A stretch of 64,000 bases of DNA from an uncultured beta proteobacterium (GCA_903905655.1 CAIVHG010000015.1:46760-110759), one strand, 5' to 3'. Shown: positions 35,501 to 44,699, counted from the first letter of the stretch. The notes: generated by a model not told the origin, from the letters alone. Program-made: numbers and translations.

Positions 35501-37103
35501 CGCTCGCCACCCAGTTTTTGACGACGTTGGCAACGATCTTGGGATCGCTGCGCGCAATCTGCTTGGCGTGCTCGACGTGATGCTCATAGTTGAGCAGAGG
35601 CGGGCTTTCTTCGGCCTCGGCGCGCGCGAGCTGGGGGGCTGCGGCTGCCATCGCGGAGTACGACTTGAGCAGCGGTCGCAGCACTTTGAACACCACCAGC
35701 AGCAGCACCGTGCCGATCAATAGATTCTTCATGATCGTTACCGTCAGATCGATGGTCTGCGGCTGCTTCCAGAACGGGGGCTCGGTGAACTTTTCCTGCG
35801 AGGGATCGCTGAACGCGCTGTTGACGACGCTTACCGTGTCCCCGCGGTCTTTGTCGTAGGCAATCACTTCTTTCACCAGCCCGGTCATCTGAGCGAGTTC
35901 GGCGGCGGCCAGTGCGGTGTATTTCACGCGGCCGGTATTGTCGGTCTGCTTCTTCTGGTTGACGACGACGGCGACTGCCAGCCGCTGCACGCGGCCGCTC
36001 GCCTCGCGCGTGTGGCGCACCGTCTTGTTGACCTCATAATTGATGGTCGCGTCCTTGCGCGAATTGGAGTTCGGGCTCGCCGCGGCCGCTGACGATGTTG
36101 TGACCGCATTCGGCGCATTAACCGGAGCTGCCGCCGCGGCCGGCGGCTGATTGCTCAGCGCGCCGGGAACGCCGCCGCCATTGGCGCCCGAATTGCCGGT
36201 GTTGGATTCGCTGATCTGGTGGCTGCGGATGACGGCGTTGGCAGGGTCCTGATTGGGCTTGTAGATTTCTTCGGCCCCCTCGTTTTCGGAAAAATCGAGC
36301 TCTGCCGTGACCTGAGCACGCACGTTGCCGGCGCCGGTGATGGCGCCGAGGATGTCCTCGATGCGGGAGCTGTAGCGCTGTTCGAGCGCCTGCCTGAATT
36401 TGAGCTGATTGGCATCGAGTGTGCCCGCCGCACTGCGCGTATCGCTGCTCAGCAGGGCGCCGCTCTGGTCCACCAGCGTCACCGCCTGCGCCTGCAGATC
36501 GGGCACGCTGCTCGACACCAGGTGCACGATCGCGCTTACCTGCGCGGGATCGAGGCTGCGTCCCGAGTACAGGTTCACCAGCACCGATGCACTGGGCTTC
36601 GCCTGCTCGCGCAGGAACGCGCTCGGCTTGGCGAGCGCAAGGTGCACGCGCGCGCTCTGTACTACCGACAACGACTGGATGGAGCGGGCGAGCTCGCCCT
36701 CGAGCGCGCGCTGATAGTTGATTTGCTCGGCAAACTGGCTGGTGCCGAATTTCTGGTTTTCCATCACTTCGAAGCCGACCAGCCCGCCCTTCGGCAATCC
36801 CTGTGCCGCGAGCCGCAGGCGCAGCTCGTGGACCTGGTTTGCGGGCACCAGCAGCGCACCGCCGTCGGCGAACTTGTAGGGAATGTTCATCTGCTGCAGC
36901 ACGCTTACGGCGGCGCCGCCGTCGCCGTCGCTGAGATTCGCGTAGAGCACGCGATAGTCTGGCGCCTGGCTCCATAGATAGGCGGCCACCAGCACCGCGA
37001 TCAGCGTCGCTAGTGTCAGCATTAGCCCCAAGCGCTGGCCTGCCGGCAATTGCAGCAGGTGCTGCCATTGCAAGGCTGGCGGCTGGTGCGTGACTTCTGC
37101 CAT
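35490..37103 (-). CDS. fliF: Flagellar MS-ring protein FliF
   Basis: A 537-residue MS-ring protein with two membrane helices (about 24-45 and 440-462). The periplasmic YscJ-type domain contains VLYANLSDGDGGAAVSVLQQMNIPYKF and EGELARSIQSLSVVQSARVHLALAKPS. The C-terminus that binds FliG is present. It is the first gene of fliFGHIJK and diverges from fliE. Confidence 0.96.
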   Translation of the reverse strand: MAEVTHQPPALQWQHLLQLPAGQRLGLMLTLATLIAVLVAAYLWSQAPDYRVLYANLSDGDGGAAVSVLQQMNIPYKFADGGALLVPANQVHELRLRLAAQGLPKGGLVGFEVMENQKFGTSQFAEQINYQRALEGELARSIQSLSVVQSARVHLALAKPSAFLREQAKPSASVLVNLYSGRSLDPAQVSAIVHLVSSSVPDLQAQAVTLVDQSGALLSSDTRSAAGTLDANQLKFRQALEQRYSSRIEDILGAITGAGNVRAQVTAELDFSENEGAEEIYKPNQDPANAVIRSHQISESNTGNSGANGGGVPGALSNQPPAAAAAPVNAPNAVTTSSAAAASPNSNSRKDATINYEVNKTVRHTREASGRVQRLAVAVVVNQKKQTDNTGRVKYTALAAAELAQMTGLVKEVIAYDKDRGDTVSVVNSAFSDPSQEKFTEPPFWKQPQTIDLTVTIMKNLLIGTVLLLVVFKVLRPLLKSYSAMAAAAPQLARAEAEESPPLLNYEHHVEHAKQIARSDPKIVANVVKNWVASDGK

Positions 37104-37142
37104 CGGGATATCCTCTCGTACTGCACTGCTTGCTAGGCATCG

Positions 37143-37203
37143 AGAGTAGGTCGATTAACGCAGCGCTGAGGTGAAAAACAAAGGCGCTTTAATTGGCTTA
37201 TTC
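37143..37203 (-). promoter_or_regulatory. Weak candidate FlhDC promoter of fliFGHIJK
   Basis: On the plus strand the box reads AAACAAAG, 12 nt, GCTTATTC. The -10 for fliF at the fixed 27-nt distance would be TACTCT (3 of 6). The right half resembles the fliE half-site GCCTATTC. Only the geometry makes this worth listing. Confidence 0.28.
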
Positions 37204-37387
37204 ATGCGCTCAGGAAATCCGTGCCCAGTCATCGCAGCTTTCAAGTGCGGCGGCCGCTGCCACCGAAGGTAGCGCGTGCGCTTAGGCAGCAAGCGGAGGG
37301 CAGGTCACCCCAGCCATTGCAGTCGTAAATTTGTAGGCCGCCAATCTTTTGGCGACGTGCCGTCTGGCGCACAGGTGGCAGCTCGGG

Positions 37388-37448
37388 AAATAGCGGTGTT
37401 TTGTCCGGCCTATTCGCGTGCTGAGCGCGCGCCGCGTGCTGCTACGCT
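37388..37448 (+). promoter_or_regulatory. Candidate FlhDC-dependent promoter of fliE
   Basis: AAATAGCG, 12 nt, GCCTATTC, 27 nt, TACGCT. The left half-site is a perfect AAATAGCG, and the spacing equals that at flgB. The -10 is poor (3 of 6), which fits an activator-dependent promoter. It ends 42 nt before the fliE ATG. Confidence 0.5.
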
Positions 37449-37490
37449 TTGCGGGCATTTATCCAAACGCATCCGAACCAGGCGCTAGAC

Positions 37491-37808
37491 ATGCAAACTC
37501 AGGCACTCGACCGCGTACTCGCGCAACTTCGCAGCGCCGCTGCACAGGCGGGCGGGGAAGCACCGCGCGCCGCCGGCAACGCTCAGACTAACTTCGCCGA
37601 CGTGCTCAAAGCCTCGCTCGATCAGGTGAACGGCATGCAGGCGCAGGCGACCGAGCTCGCGCAGCAGTTCGAGCTCGGCGCGCCCAACGCGAGCCTGCAG
37701 GAGTCGATGATCGCCATGCAAAAGGCCAACATCTCGTTTCAGCAGGTGGTACAGGTGCGCAACCGCCTAGTGGCGGCGTATCACGAGATCATGAACATGC
37801 AGGTGTAG
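37491..37808 (+). CDS. fliE: Flagellar hook-basal body complex protein FliE
   Basis: A 105-residue protein joining the MS ring to the rod. The ATG at 37491 gives the normal length; the track start is a TTG 42 nt upstream. Family motifs: NFADVLKASLDQVNGMQAQATELAQQFELG and the C-terminal SFQQVVQVRNRLVAAYHEIMNMQV. It is monocistronic and faces ycgR. Confidence 0.95.
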   Translation: MQTQALDRVLAQLRSAAAQAGGEAPRAAGNAQTNFADVLKASLDQVNGMQAQATELAQQFELGAPNASLQESMIAMQKANISFQQVVQVRNRLVAAYHEIMNMQV

Positions 37809-37850
37809 GTGGGCTGCGCGGCGCCATTGCAGCGTGCTGAGTAAGCGCGC

Positions 37851-38636
37851 TCAGTCGCTGTGGCTGCCGATCTTGCGCAGCCGTTCCAGGTTCATGATGT
37901 AGCGCTGCACGCTGGTGAGCATGCCGTTCGGCAGCTTGGTGAAGGCGAACCCCGAGCGCTGGGTGATGGTGCCGCTCGGCAACGTGATCGGGAACATGCT
38001 GCGCGCGACCATTTCGTCACGCAGCGTACTGGCGCCTGGTAGATGCAGCGTAGTGTCGTAGCGTTTTCCTAGCTCCGGCACGAACAGCGCCGGAGGAGTG
38101 AGCACGCCGATGCCGCCGCAGCTGATGTCATGCACGCATAGTTCGATTACGGTGGGCGCGCCCTCGCGCACCGTAGCGACCAGGCACTTGAGCGGCGATA
38201 GCAAAGGGGCTTCGATGCGGTAATATTCGCGCCGCTGCAGCCTCAGCAACTCCTCCGGCATCACGCAGCTGAATGCCGGGCGTCCCTGGTATTCGACAGC
38301 GGTGATCTGCTCGCACCGGAACTGCACGGCGATCTTGTCCAGCCGCGTGGTGCATAGCAGTTCGCGCAGCCGCAGCACGCGCTCGTTGCGCTCGCGGTCG
38401 AGGCCGCATTCGAACGTCAGCGTGCCCGGCGGTTGATCGAGCGCGAGCACCGAGGTCAGGAAAAAATCATCGGCGCCGTCGAGCGAGGCGGTGATAATGA
38501 TCGTGGCGCGCTGCATGGTATGCAGGAGCTGCCGGATCTCCATCTGCGACGCGGTGATGTACTGGCGCCAATCGGCCCCTTGGGACTTCATTCCGACGAG
38601 TTGCGGGGAGGGCCAGTCCATGGTTTGTGCAGTCAT
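37851..38636 (-). CDS. ycgR: c-di-GMP-responsive flagellar brake protein YcgR
   Basis: A 261-residue YcgR: N-terminal YcgR domain (about 20-125) and C-terminal PilZ domain (about 132-250). The c-di-GMP-binding motif appears as RREYYR (135-140) and DISCGGIG (170-177). When loaded with c-di-GMP the protein interacts with the rotor or stator and slows swimming. A diguanylate cyclase gene lies 6.4 kb away in the same locus. Confidence 0.93.
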   Translation of the reverse strand: MTAQTMDWPSPQLVGMKSQGADWRQYITASQMEIRQLLHTMQRATIIITASLDGADDFFLTSVLALDQPPGTLTFECGLDRERNERVLRLRELLCTTRLDKIAVQFRCEQITAVEYQGRPAFSCVMPEELLRLQRREYYRIEAPLLSPLKCLVATVREGAPTVIELCVHDISCGGIGVLTPPALFVPELGKRYDTTLHLPGASTLRDEMVARSMFPITLPSGTITQRSGFAFTKLPNGMLTSVQRYIMNLERLRKIGSHSD

Positions 38637-38737
38637 GATCCGTCGCAGAGTCTAGATTATGTTTGTCGATTTTAGGTGCGCGGTTCGCGGCGCTAATCGC
38701 GGGAAAGCCGGGGTTTAGTACGCTTACTCCGGTTCCG

Positions 38738-39019
38738 TCAATCCTGCCAGTGTGCGCCGGGCGCGTGTTCCAGCCGGTAGAGCCAGGCCAGCAGCTCCGC
38801 TACCGCGCGGTAGAGCTGGGGCGGGATATAGGCGTCCAGATCGCTTTGCATGAGCAGCGCCACCAGTTGTTGAGACTCGTGGACATAGACGCCGGCCTCG
38901 CGCGCGCGCTCGATGATCGCCTCAGCCATCAGGCCGCGGCCCTTGGCGACGATCTGCGGCGCCCGGTCGCGGTCGCGGTAGGCGAGCGCTACCGCTGCCT
39001 TGAGTTCAGTGGGTTTCAT
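38738..39019 (-). CDS. FlhB C-terminal-domain paralogue (FlhB2/FhlB type)
   Basis: A 93-residue protein that aligns with FlhB just after the NPTH cleavage site: AVALAYRDRDRAPQIVAKGRGLMAEAIIERARE and YIPPQLYRAVAELLAWLYRLE. It has no membrane part and no NPTH, so it resembles a free FlhB-CC fragment. The ATG at 39019 is preferred; the track start extends antisense into poor sequence. It overlaps the second fliK-type gene by 14 nt, so the two are coupled. Its likely role is to modulate export switching. Confidence 0.85.
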   Translation of the reverse strand: MKPTELKAAVALAYRDRDRAPQIVAKGRGLMAEAIIERAREAGVYVHESQQLVALLMQSDLDAYIPPQLYRAVAELLAWLYRLEHAPGAHWQD

Positions 39020-39980
39020 CGTCGCGCACCGTGATGCCCAGCGTCGTGATGCCGGCGGATGCCAGGGCCTGCCGCAATCCCGGGAGGGCGTCAGCGAGTT
39101 CGCCGGAGGCGTCGCGCGCGTCAGCGGCAATCGCTACCGCCAGGCCGCACGGCGTGAGCACAAGCGTCGCATGGACCTCGCCCAAGCGCGGCAGGTTCAG
39201 GCGCAGGCGCGTCTGCCACTGCTGTTCCTCGGGCGCGGCGCGGAATTTTCCGGACTGCTCGGAGATTTCCCAGTCGAGCACCTGTCCTGGCCAGATGAAG
39301 CCGTTCCATGCGACGCTGTGCGTATTGAGGCTGTCGAGCTGTTGTCTTACGATTGCGAGCGCGTCGGCATGCACCGGGGAGGCGGTCGGTAGCTGTGGGG
39401 CGCTGTCGTCCTGAGCGAGCAGTGGTGGCAGCGCTGCTTGGGGTTCCTGCAGCAGTGTGGTGAGCGGCAGCAGCCCTTCCACCCAGCGCGCCTGATGGTG
39501 CTCGTAGAACATGCCGCTTTGGGTGAATGCATGCTCCAGATCGGCGGCGAGGATGCGGACATTTTGCGGCGCCTCGCAGATGGGCGCATTGGAAGTCGCG
39601 CCGGGGCTTGCGATTGCGTCTTCGCCGAGGTTCAGGAGCGCGGTGATGAAGCGCGCGGCATCGCTGAAGCGCGCGTTGGTGCCGGCAGGCTGTTCGGTGC
39701 CTGCCGGCGTGAAGTTCAGACGTGGTTCGAGCGCGCTCACCACCAGCTTCACGACGTCGCCGGCGCGTGTACCCGACGGCAGATTCAACGCGTGAAGGTT
39801 GCCTTCGATCAGCACCTGAAAATAACCGCCGGCCAGCTCTTTGGCGACCTGTCCGCGCACCTGCTCTCCGAGCGCGAAATTGCGCGCAGTGACCGGCGCA
39901 GTGCGGCCGATGCGTTGCAGTTGCGCATCGGAGCTGGCACGCGAGAGTATTGGCTCAGTGAGGGGCTTGGGCATGGGCAT
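39006..39980 (-). CDS. Second FliK-type hook-length control protein
   Basis: A 324-residue protein with a C-terminal Flg_hook-like domain (about 230-315: QWQTRLRLNLPRLGEVHATLVLTPCGLAVAI, then LADALPGLRQALASAGI). Unlike the fliK at 30622, its N-terminal half (about 35-90, LGEQVRGQVAKELAGGYFQVLIEG) looks folded. It is paired with the FlhB2 gene downstream. Such FliK/FlhB-like pairs occur in other proteobacteria; their exact role is not settled. Confidence 0.8.
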   Translation of the reverse strand: MPMPKPLTEPILSRASSDAQLQRIGRTAPVTARNFALGEQVRGQVAKELAGGYFQVLIEGNLHALNLPSGTRAGDVVKLVVSALEPRLNFTPAGTEQPAGTNARFSDAARFITALLNLGEDAIASPGATSNAPICEAPQNVRILAADLEHAFTQSGMFYEHHQARWVEGLLPLTTLLQEPQAALPPLLAQDDSAPQLPTASPVHADALAIVRQQLDSLNTHSVAWNGFIWPGQVLDWEISEQSGKFRAAPEEQQWQTRLRLNLPRLGEVHATLVLTPCGLAVAIAADARDASGELADALPGLRQALASAGITTLGITVRDDETH

Positions 39981-40037
39981 CGCTGTGCGTCTGGGGCGCA
40001 GGCAAGTTGAGCGCGCTGCGTGTAGCCGGTGTCGGTA

Positions 40038-40367
40038 CTACGCGCCGCTTTGATATGCGGTGTTGAGCTGCTTCTGCCGCTGCGTGTTGCCGATGAGCGC
40101 ACCCAGGCGCACGAGCCAGGGTTGGACCAGCAGCCGGATGTGCGCATCGTCTTCCAGAACGCCGCGGATCAACTCCGCTTTGCGGCGCCCGAATTCAAGG
40201 CTCAGCGGTTGCGCATTCGGGTGCGTGTAGAGCCACGCGAAGCGCGTATTGCAGTCCTGTTCCAGTGCGATCAGGCGATCCCAGTCATCGCCGCGCGCCG
40301 CGGCCAGCATTTGCCGGGTGACGCGCGCAATGCCTTCATAGGTTGCCAGTACCTGTTCCTCATCCAT
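40038..40367 (-). CDS. fliT: Flagellar export chaperone FliT
   Basis: A 109-residue helical protein in the FliT position after fliS, the chaperone for filament cap FliD and, in enteric bacteria, an anti-FlhDC factor. Motif: LIALEQDCNTRFAWLY, then VLEDDAHIRLLVQPWLVRLGALI. Sequence conservation in this family is low, so position supports the call. It is 10 nt after fliS. Confidence 0.82.
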   Translation of the reverse strand: MDEEQVLATYEGIARVTRQMLAAARGDDWDRLIALEQDCNTRFAWLYTHPNAQPLSLEFGRRKAELIRGVLEDDAHIRLLVQPWLVRLGALIGNTQRQKQLNTAYQSGA

Positions 40368-40377
40368 GGTTTGAGCC

Positions 40378-40812
40378 TTATCGTGAGTGATTGACGGGCG
40401 CGGCGGCGCCGGCGCGGTTTGCGGCGGGGGCGATCTGCGCCCACGCGCCGCGCAGTTCGGTGAGCAGGTTGTGCACTTCGTCGATCAGCTCGCTGCGGTT
40501 GTGGAGGTTTGCGTTGAGCAGCCGGTCGCACATGTAGTCGTAGAGCGCGGCGAGCCGTTCCGCGAGTTCGCCGCCCGCCTTGACGTCGAGGCTGACCTTC
40601 AGGCCGTTCTCGATGATCATGATGGCCTTGGAAAAATTTTCACCCTTGGCGGCGATCTCGCCTCTTGCCATGTGCAGCTTGGCATTCGCCAGGGCGCGCA
40701 GCGCACCGTCGTAGAGCAGCAGTATCAGCTTGTGCGGGTCCGCCGATGGCACGCTGGTTTCGGCGTCGACGCTCGAATAGGCATGGATTGCGCGCTGGGC
40801 GAGAACAGACAT
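40378..40812 (-). CDS. fliS: Flagellin export chaperone FliS
   Basis: A 144-residue four-helix chaperone for flagellin. Features: AIHAYSSVDAETSVPSADPHKLILLLYDGAL and the conserved ALYDYMCDRLLNANLHN. Full length with a short Ala/Pro tail. It lies 17 nt after fliD. Confidence 0.95.
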   Translation of the reverse strand: MSVLAQRAIHAYSSVDAETSVPSADPHKLILLLYDGALRALANAKLHMARGEIAAKGENFSKAIMIIENGLKVSLDVKAGGELAERLAALYDYMCDRLLNANLHNRSELIDEVHNLLTELRGAWAQIAPAANRAGAAAPVNHSR

Positions 40813-40829
40813 AGGGGTATCCCTTCAAC

Positions 40830-42863
40830 CTATTTTGATGAGTTCGTCGTGTACATATTGCTCGGCAGGCTCGCCATCTGCTGCGTGAGAAATGTGCTCG
40901 TCTGATTGAGGTTGGCCATCAGCGTATCGAGGGAATTGAATTGCGCCCGGTACGTGGCCTGCAGCTGGGTCAGGCGCAGGTTTTCGGCAGTGCGTTCAGT
41001 GCCGATGTCCGTGATGCTCTTGTTGATGCCCTCGGTGCGGGTTGCGATCATGCCCTTGGCATCGAGAAATTTCTGCGCCAGGGCGTTGAACTGCGACGCA
41101 TACCCCTGAGAGAAATTGAGCGTGCCGCGGGCGCCGGTAATGCCTCCGGCGACGCTGAGCTGGAGGCCCTCCGCTGCCGTTCCGGTGGCTCCGGTCAGGC
41201 TCTGCCCGAATCCCGTCGCGGTCACGCCGCCGATGGTGCCGGCGACGTCGATGCCGGTAGTCGCCACGGAGGCGTCCCCGAGCAGATCGGTCAAGCCGTC
41301 GCCGCCGGCCACCGTCACCGTGGAACCCGAGCCATAACTGTTGGAGGTGATGGTAAGCGCGCCTGACGACTGGGTAACGGCGACCGCGACGCCGGTCGCG
41401 GCAAACGCGGCGTTGCCGTTGATGCTGCCCTGAAGCTGAGCAGCGAGCGTATCGGCCGTATAGATTCCGGCCGGCAGGGTGATGGTTGCGCTGACGCCGT
41501 TGATCTTGAAGTTGATCTGATCGTTGACGCCCTGTGTGATGGTGGTTTGCGCCGCCGCCGAACCGGCGATGCTGCCGTGCGTTGCGAGCGCGCTCACCGT
41601 GACCGCATAGCTTCCTAATTTGCTCTGCGCGGTGGAGCCGGCGAAACTGACGAGGCTGTCGGTGGGCTTGCCGACCGTGGCGAAGAGCCCGCCAATATCA
41701 TTGAAGTTGCTCGCGATCGCGCTTTGCAGCTTCGCGCTATCGAGCGCGAGCGCGCCGTCCTTCTGCATCGTGACGCCGACCTGAAACAGCGAGGTGAGAT
41801 TGCCGCTGAGCCCGGAGAGCGCGGACGACAGCACGCTGCGCAATTGCGTCTGCAGCGACAGCGTCGTGCGGTCTCCCGCCAGCGTCGCCGCGGTGTTGGA
41901 CTTGGCGTCGTAGGACGACAGATCGGTGAGGGTCTTGTTGGCGGCGTTGTAAGCGCTGACGAAGCTTTGCACCGCAGACTGCACGGCGCCGGTGTTCTGC
42001 GCCACATTCAGTGTGGTGGCGCTGCTTGCGCCCTTGGCGAGGTTGAGCGTGACGCCCTGGATTGCACCGCTGACGGTGTTGGACGCGCTCGTGATGTCGA
42101 TGCCGTTCACCGTCAGCGCGGCATCTTTCGCAGCGGCGGTTTCGGTCAGGTGTGCCCCGGCAGGATCGTGCGCAAGCAGGCTCTGCAGCGTGGCGTCCCC
42201 GCTCGCGGTGATCTTCATGCTGTGCCTGGCGCCGGTCGTGTTCGAGGTGAGCACCAGGCGGTAGGGCTGCGCGCCGCCGTCGTTGACGATGGTTGCGGAG
42301 ACGCCGGCGTGCGCGGCATTGATGGCATCGCGGATGCCGGTCAGCGAATTATTGCTGTTGTCGATGGTGACCGTGCCGAGCGACTGGCTCGCATCCGGCG
42401 TGAAAACTGCGCCGACGGTGGTGCCGAACTGGAAGCTGAGCGTAGTGGTGGCGCCGCTGCCCAGTGCCGCGCTCGAGCTCAACTTTCCGGCGGCGACCAG
42501 GCTTTGGGCCTGCGCCAGGTGATCGATGGCTATCGAAAAGCTGCCGGCGGCTGCGGTGCCATCGGCGGTCGCGGTCAGAACCGAGGAGTCGGACGGCGTG
42601 GCGGAGAGCGATTGAAATTGAGACGTGTCGCTCAGTCCGCTCATCGCGGTTTGGAAATTCGCGAGCGCGCTTTTTACGTTGCCGTAAGCAGACAGCTGCG
42701 CCTGATAGCTCGCCTCCTTGTTGGCGAGCAGGGTCAGCGGCCGCTGCGCGACCGTCATGAGCTGGGTGATGATGCCGTTCACATCCAGGCCCGAGCCGAT
42801 GCCGGACGATGCCAACGTTCCGGTCGTGGTCGATGGAGAAATTGCACCCAGGGAAACGGCCAT
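40830..42863 (-). CDS. fliD: Flagellar filament cap protein FliD
   Basis: A 677-residue cap protein. The N-terminal FliD_N (SSGIGSGLDVNGIITQLMTVAQRPLTLLANKEASYQAQLSAYG) and the C-terminal FliD_C with its coiled-coil end (ITDIGTERTAENLRLTQLQATYRAQFNSLDTLMANLNQTSTFLTQQ) are clear. It is about 200 residues longer than E. coli FliD (468 aa). The extra length is in the surface domains and contains flagellin-IN-like, Gly/Thr-rich stretches. Confidence 0.94.
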   Translation of the reverse strand: MAVSLGAISPSTTTGTLASSGIGSGLDVNGIITQLMTVAQRPLTLLANKEASYQAQLSAYGNVKSALANFQTAMSGLSDTSQFQSLSATPSDSSVLTATADGTAAAGSFSIAIDHLAQAQSLVAAGKLSSSAALGSGATTTLSFQFGTTVGAVFTPDASQSLGTVTIDNSNNSLTGIRDAINAAHAGVSATIVNDGGAQPYRLVLTSNTTGARHSMKITASGDATLQSLLAHDPAGAHLTETAAAKDAALTVNGIDITSASNTVSGAIQGVTLNLAKGASSATTLNVAQNTGAVQSAVQSFVSAYNAANKTLTDLSSYDAKSNTAATLAGDRTTLSLQTQLRSVLSSALSGLSGNLTSLFQVGVTMQKDGALALDSAKLQSAIASNFNDIGGLFATVGKPTDSLVSFAGSTAQSKLGSYAVTVSALATHGSIAGSAAAQTTITQGVNDQINFKINGVSATITLPAGIYTADTLAAQLQGSINGNAAFAATGVAVAVTQSSGALTITSNSYGSGSTVTVAGGDGLTDLLGDASVATTGIDVAGTIGGVTATGFGQSLTGATGTAAEGLQLSVAGGITGARGTLNFSQGYASQFNALAQKFLDAKGMIATRTEGINKSITDIGTERTAENLRLTQLQATYRAQFNSLDTLMANLNQTSTFLTQQMASLPSNMYTTNSSK

Positions 42864-43147
42864 GATCTACCTCTGCTGCGAATGAAGTGTGGCGCGCATG
42901 ATGTCAGACAAATTAGCAGACATCGCGCCGTGCAAAGTTCTGAATACGGTCGTTAACCACGTTTGTTTCCTGCATCCATAAGGTTTAACGGCGCCCGCTG
43001 CGATTACCTGAGCGGCCGCGCCTGGTAGATCGGCCGCGGGATTGGGCAGTGAATCAGTCCATGGAGGTCGAAATCATTGCTGCCTCGTTCTTAAAAAAGA
43101 AACTCCCGGCAGGGATTGCCCCGGCCGGGAGTTCCAGGTGCGACTTG
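42864..43147. other. fliC-fliD intergenic region
   Basis: A 284-nt region holding the fliC terminator and the upstream region of fliD. No box matching the FlhDC or sigma-28 geometries was convincing for fliD. Confidence 0.5.
43093..43133 (-). terminator. Intrinsic terminator of fliC
   Basis: On the minus strand AACTCCCGGC and GCCGGGAGTT form a perfect 10-bp stem, followed by TTCTTTTTT. It begins 15 nt after the flagellin stop codon and is a textbook Rho-independent terminator. Confidence 0.9.
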
Positions 43148-44608
43148 TTACAGTTTTTGCAGCAGTGACAGCACGTTGTTGGGCAGGGAATTGGCTTGCG
43201 CCAGCATTGCCGTGCCCGCCTGCGACATGATGGAGTTGCGGGTGAAGGCAGCCGTTTCCGCTGCGAAGTCCGCGTCCTGAATCTGCGCACGTGCGCTGTT
43301 CAGGTTCTGGGAGCTGCTTTGCAGGTTGGCGGTCACCGAAGTAAACCGGCTCTGCAAGGCGCCCAGAGTGGCACGCTGCGTATTCACCGTGGAAAGCGCG
43401 TTGTCTATGCTGGTGATGGCGCTATTGGCCGCGCCCTGAGTCGTGACGTCGACCGACGAGCCGGTGAGCGCGTAGGTGGCCGCAGTCAAGCCGCTGCCGG
43501 TAACGGTGCCGGCGACGGTGATCGCCTTGCCCGCGCTCAACTGGATGGTGCCATAGTCGGTGATGGTGGTGCCGCCCAGGCCGCCTGCGACCGCAAAGCC
43601 GGTGTAGGTTGCGACCGAGCTGGACACCGTAGCGCTGGTGCCGTTGATATCGATGTTGCGGCCGTCGGCGGCGGTGAGCTTGAAGGTCGTGCCCGTGTTG
43701 CGGCTCGCTACGACGCCGGTCGTGCCTTGCTTGGCGTTGATCGCCTGCACCAATTGGTTCACGCGGTCGGAGACGGTCGCGGCTGCAGCCACGGCGCCGA
43801 TGTTGACGCCGTTGATGGAGATGTCGCCCGATGAAATCGCCGTGGTTGCCGAGATCGCCGCCGAGGTGACCGTGGTGGTGGCGGAAGCAGAGACGTTGGT
43901 CGTGCCGTTCTGAGCCTGAATGGCGTTGGCCATCGACAGCGCCGAAGTCGCCCCGCTCTGTACGCCTGCCACATAGGACACCCCGTCATCGCTTTGTGCC
44001 GAGATCGTGGTGCCGTTGACCGTCATCGCACCGCCGACATAGGCATATGCGGTGGTAGCGGAGGCGGTCGCGCCGTAGACTGTCGATTGGCCGCCGATGC
44101 CGATGGCCGAGGTCGTGCCGCTGCTGAGCGTCACGCCGATCGACTGGCTGGCATTGGCGCCGACCTGGAAGGTGGCGGTGCCGAACGTGCCGTCGAGCAG
44201 GTTCTTGCCGTTGAACTGGGTGGAACTCGCGATGCGGTCGATTTCCTGGGAGAGCTGGGTCGCTTCCGTCTGCAGCGAGCTGCGGTCTGCGGAAGTATTG
44301 GTGTCGTTCGCGGACTGCACGGCGATTTCACGCATGCGCTGCAATATACTGCCGATGGAGCCGAGGCTGCCTTCCGCCGTTTGCGCGAGGGAAACCGCGT
44401 CGTTGGCGTTGCGCGTTGCCTGATTCAGGCCGTTGATTTGGGCGGTCATGCGCTGGGAGATCGCGAGGCCCGCAGAATCATCCTTGGCGCTGTTGATGCG
44501 CAGGCCCGAGGACAGGCGCTGGATCGAAGTCTGCAGGGCGCTTTGAGTGTGGGTGAGGTTGCGTTGTGCATCCAGTGACGCGAGATTGGTGTTGATGGTT
44601 AAAGGCAT
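43148..44608 (-). CDS. fliC: Flagellin FliC
   Basis: A 486-residue filament subunit. The N-terminal D0/D1 (MPLTINTNLASLDAQRNLTH; LSSGLRINSAKDDSAGLAI) and the C-terminal D1/D0 (NSIMSQAGTAMLAQANSLPNNVLSLLQ) are conserved. The central region (about 165-390) is rich in Ser, Thr and Ala, giving many possible O-glycosylation sites. The RBS AAGGAG is strong. A sigma-28-like promoter lies about 90 nt upstream and a strong terminator follows. Confidence 0.97.
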   Translation of the reverse strand: MPLTINTNLASLDAQRNLTHTQSALQTSIQRLSSGLRINSAKDDSAGLAISQRMTAQINGLNQATRNANDAVSLAQTAEGSLGSIGSILQRMREIAVQSANDTNTSADRSSLQTEATQLSQEIDRIASSTQFNGKNLLDGTFGTATFQVGANASQSIGVTLSSGTTSAIGIGGQSTVYGATASATTAYAYVGGAMTVNGTTISAQSDDGVSYVAGVQSGATSALSMANAIQAQNGTTNVSASATTTVTSAAISATTAISSGDISINGVNIGAVAAAATVSDRVNQLVQAINAKQGTTGVVASRNTGTTFKLTAADGRNIDINGTSATVSSSVATYTGFAVAGGLGGTTITDYGTIQLSAGKAITVAGTVTGSGLTAATYALTGSSVDVTTQGAANSAITSIDNALSTVNTQRATLGALQSRFTSVTANLQSSSQNLNSARAQIQDADFAAETAAFTRNSIMSQAGTAMLAQANSLPNNVLSLLQKL

Positions 44609-44699
44609 TTGATTCTCCTTGTGTCCAATAAATGAGCGGCTCTATTTGCCGGACTTTGGTCTAGCGCGTCGGTGAGGACGTGAGCCGCTGTCAGACGCA

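Larger units (their letters stand above)
37104..37490. other. fliF-fliE divergent intergenic region
   Basis: A 387-nt region with one good FlhDC-type promoter facing fliE and a weaker one facing fliF. The middle part (about 37205-37385) has no convincing gene. Confidence 0.55.

Noticed and set aside
42864-43000. FlhDC box or sigma-28 promoter for fliD
   Set aside because: AATTAGCA and ACCGTATT look tempting, but the partner half-site or the -35/-10 fails at the spacing used by the other promoters.
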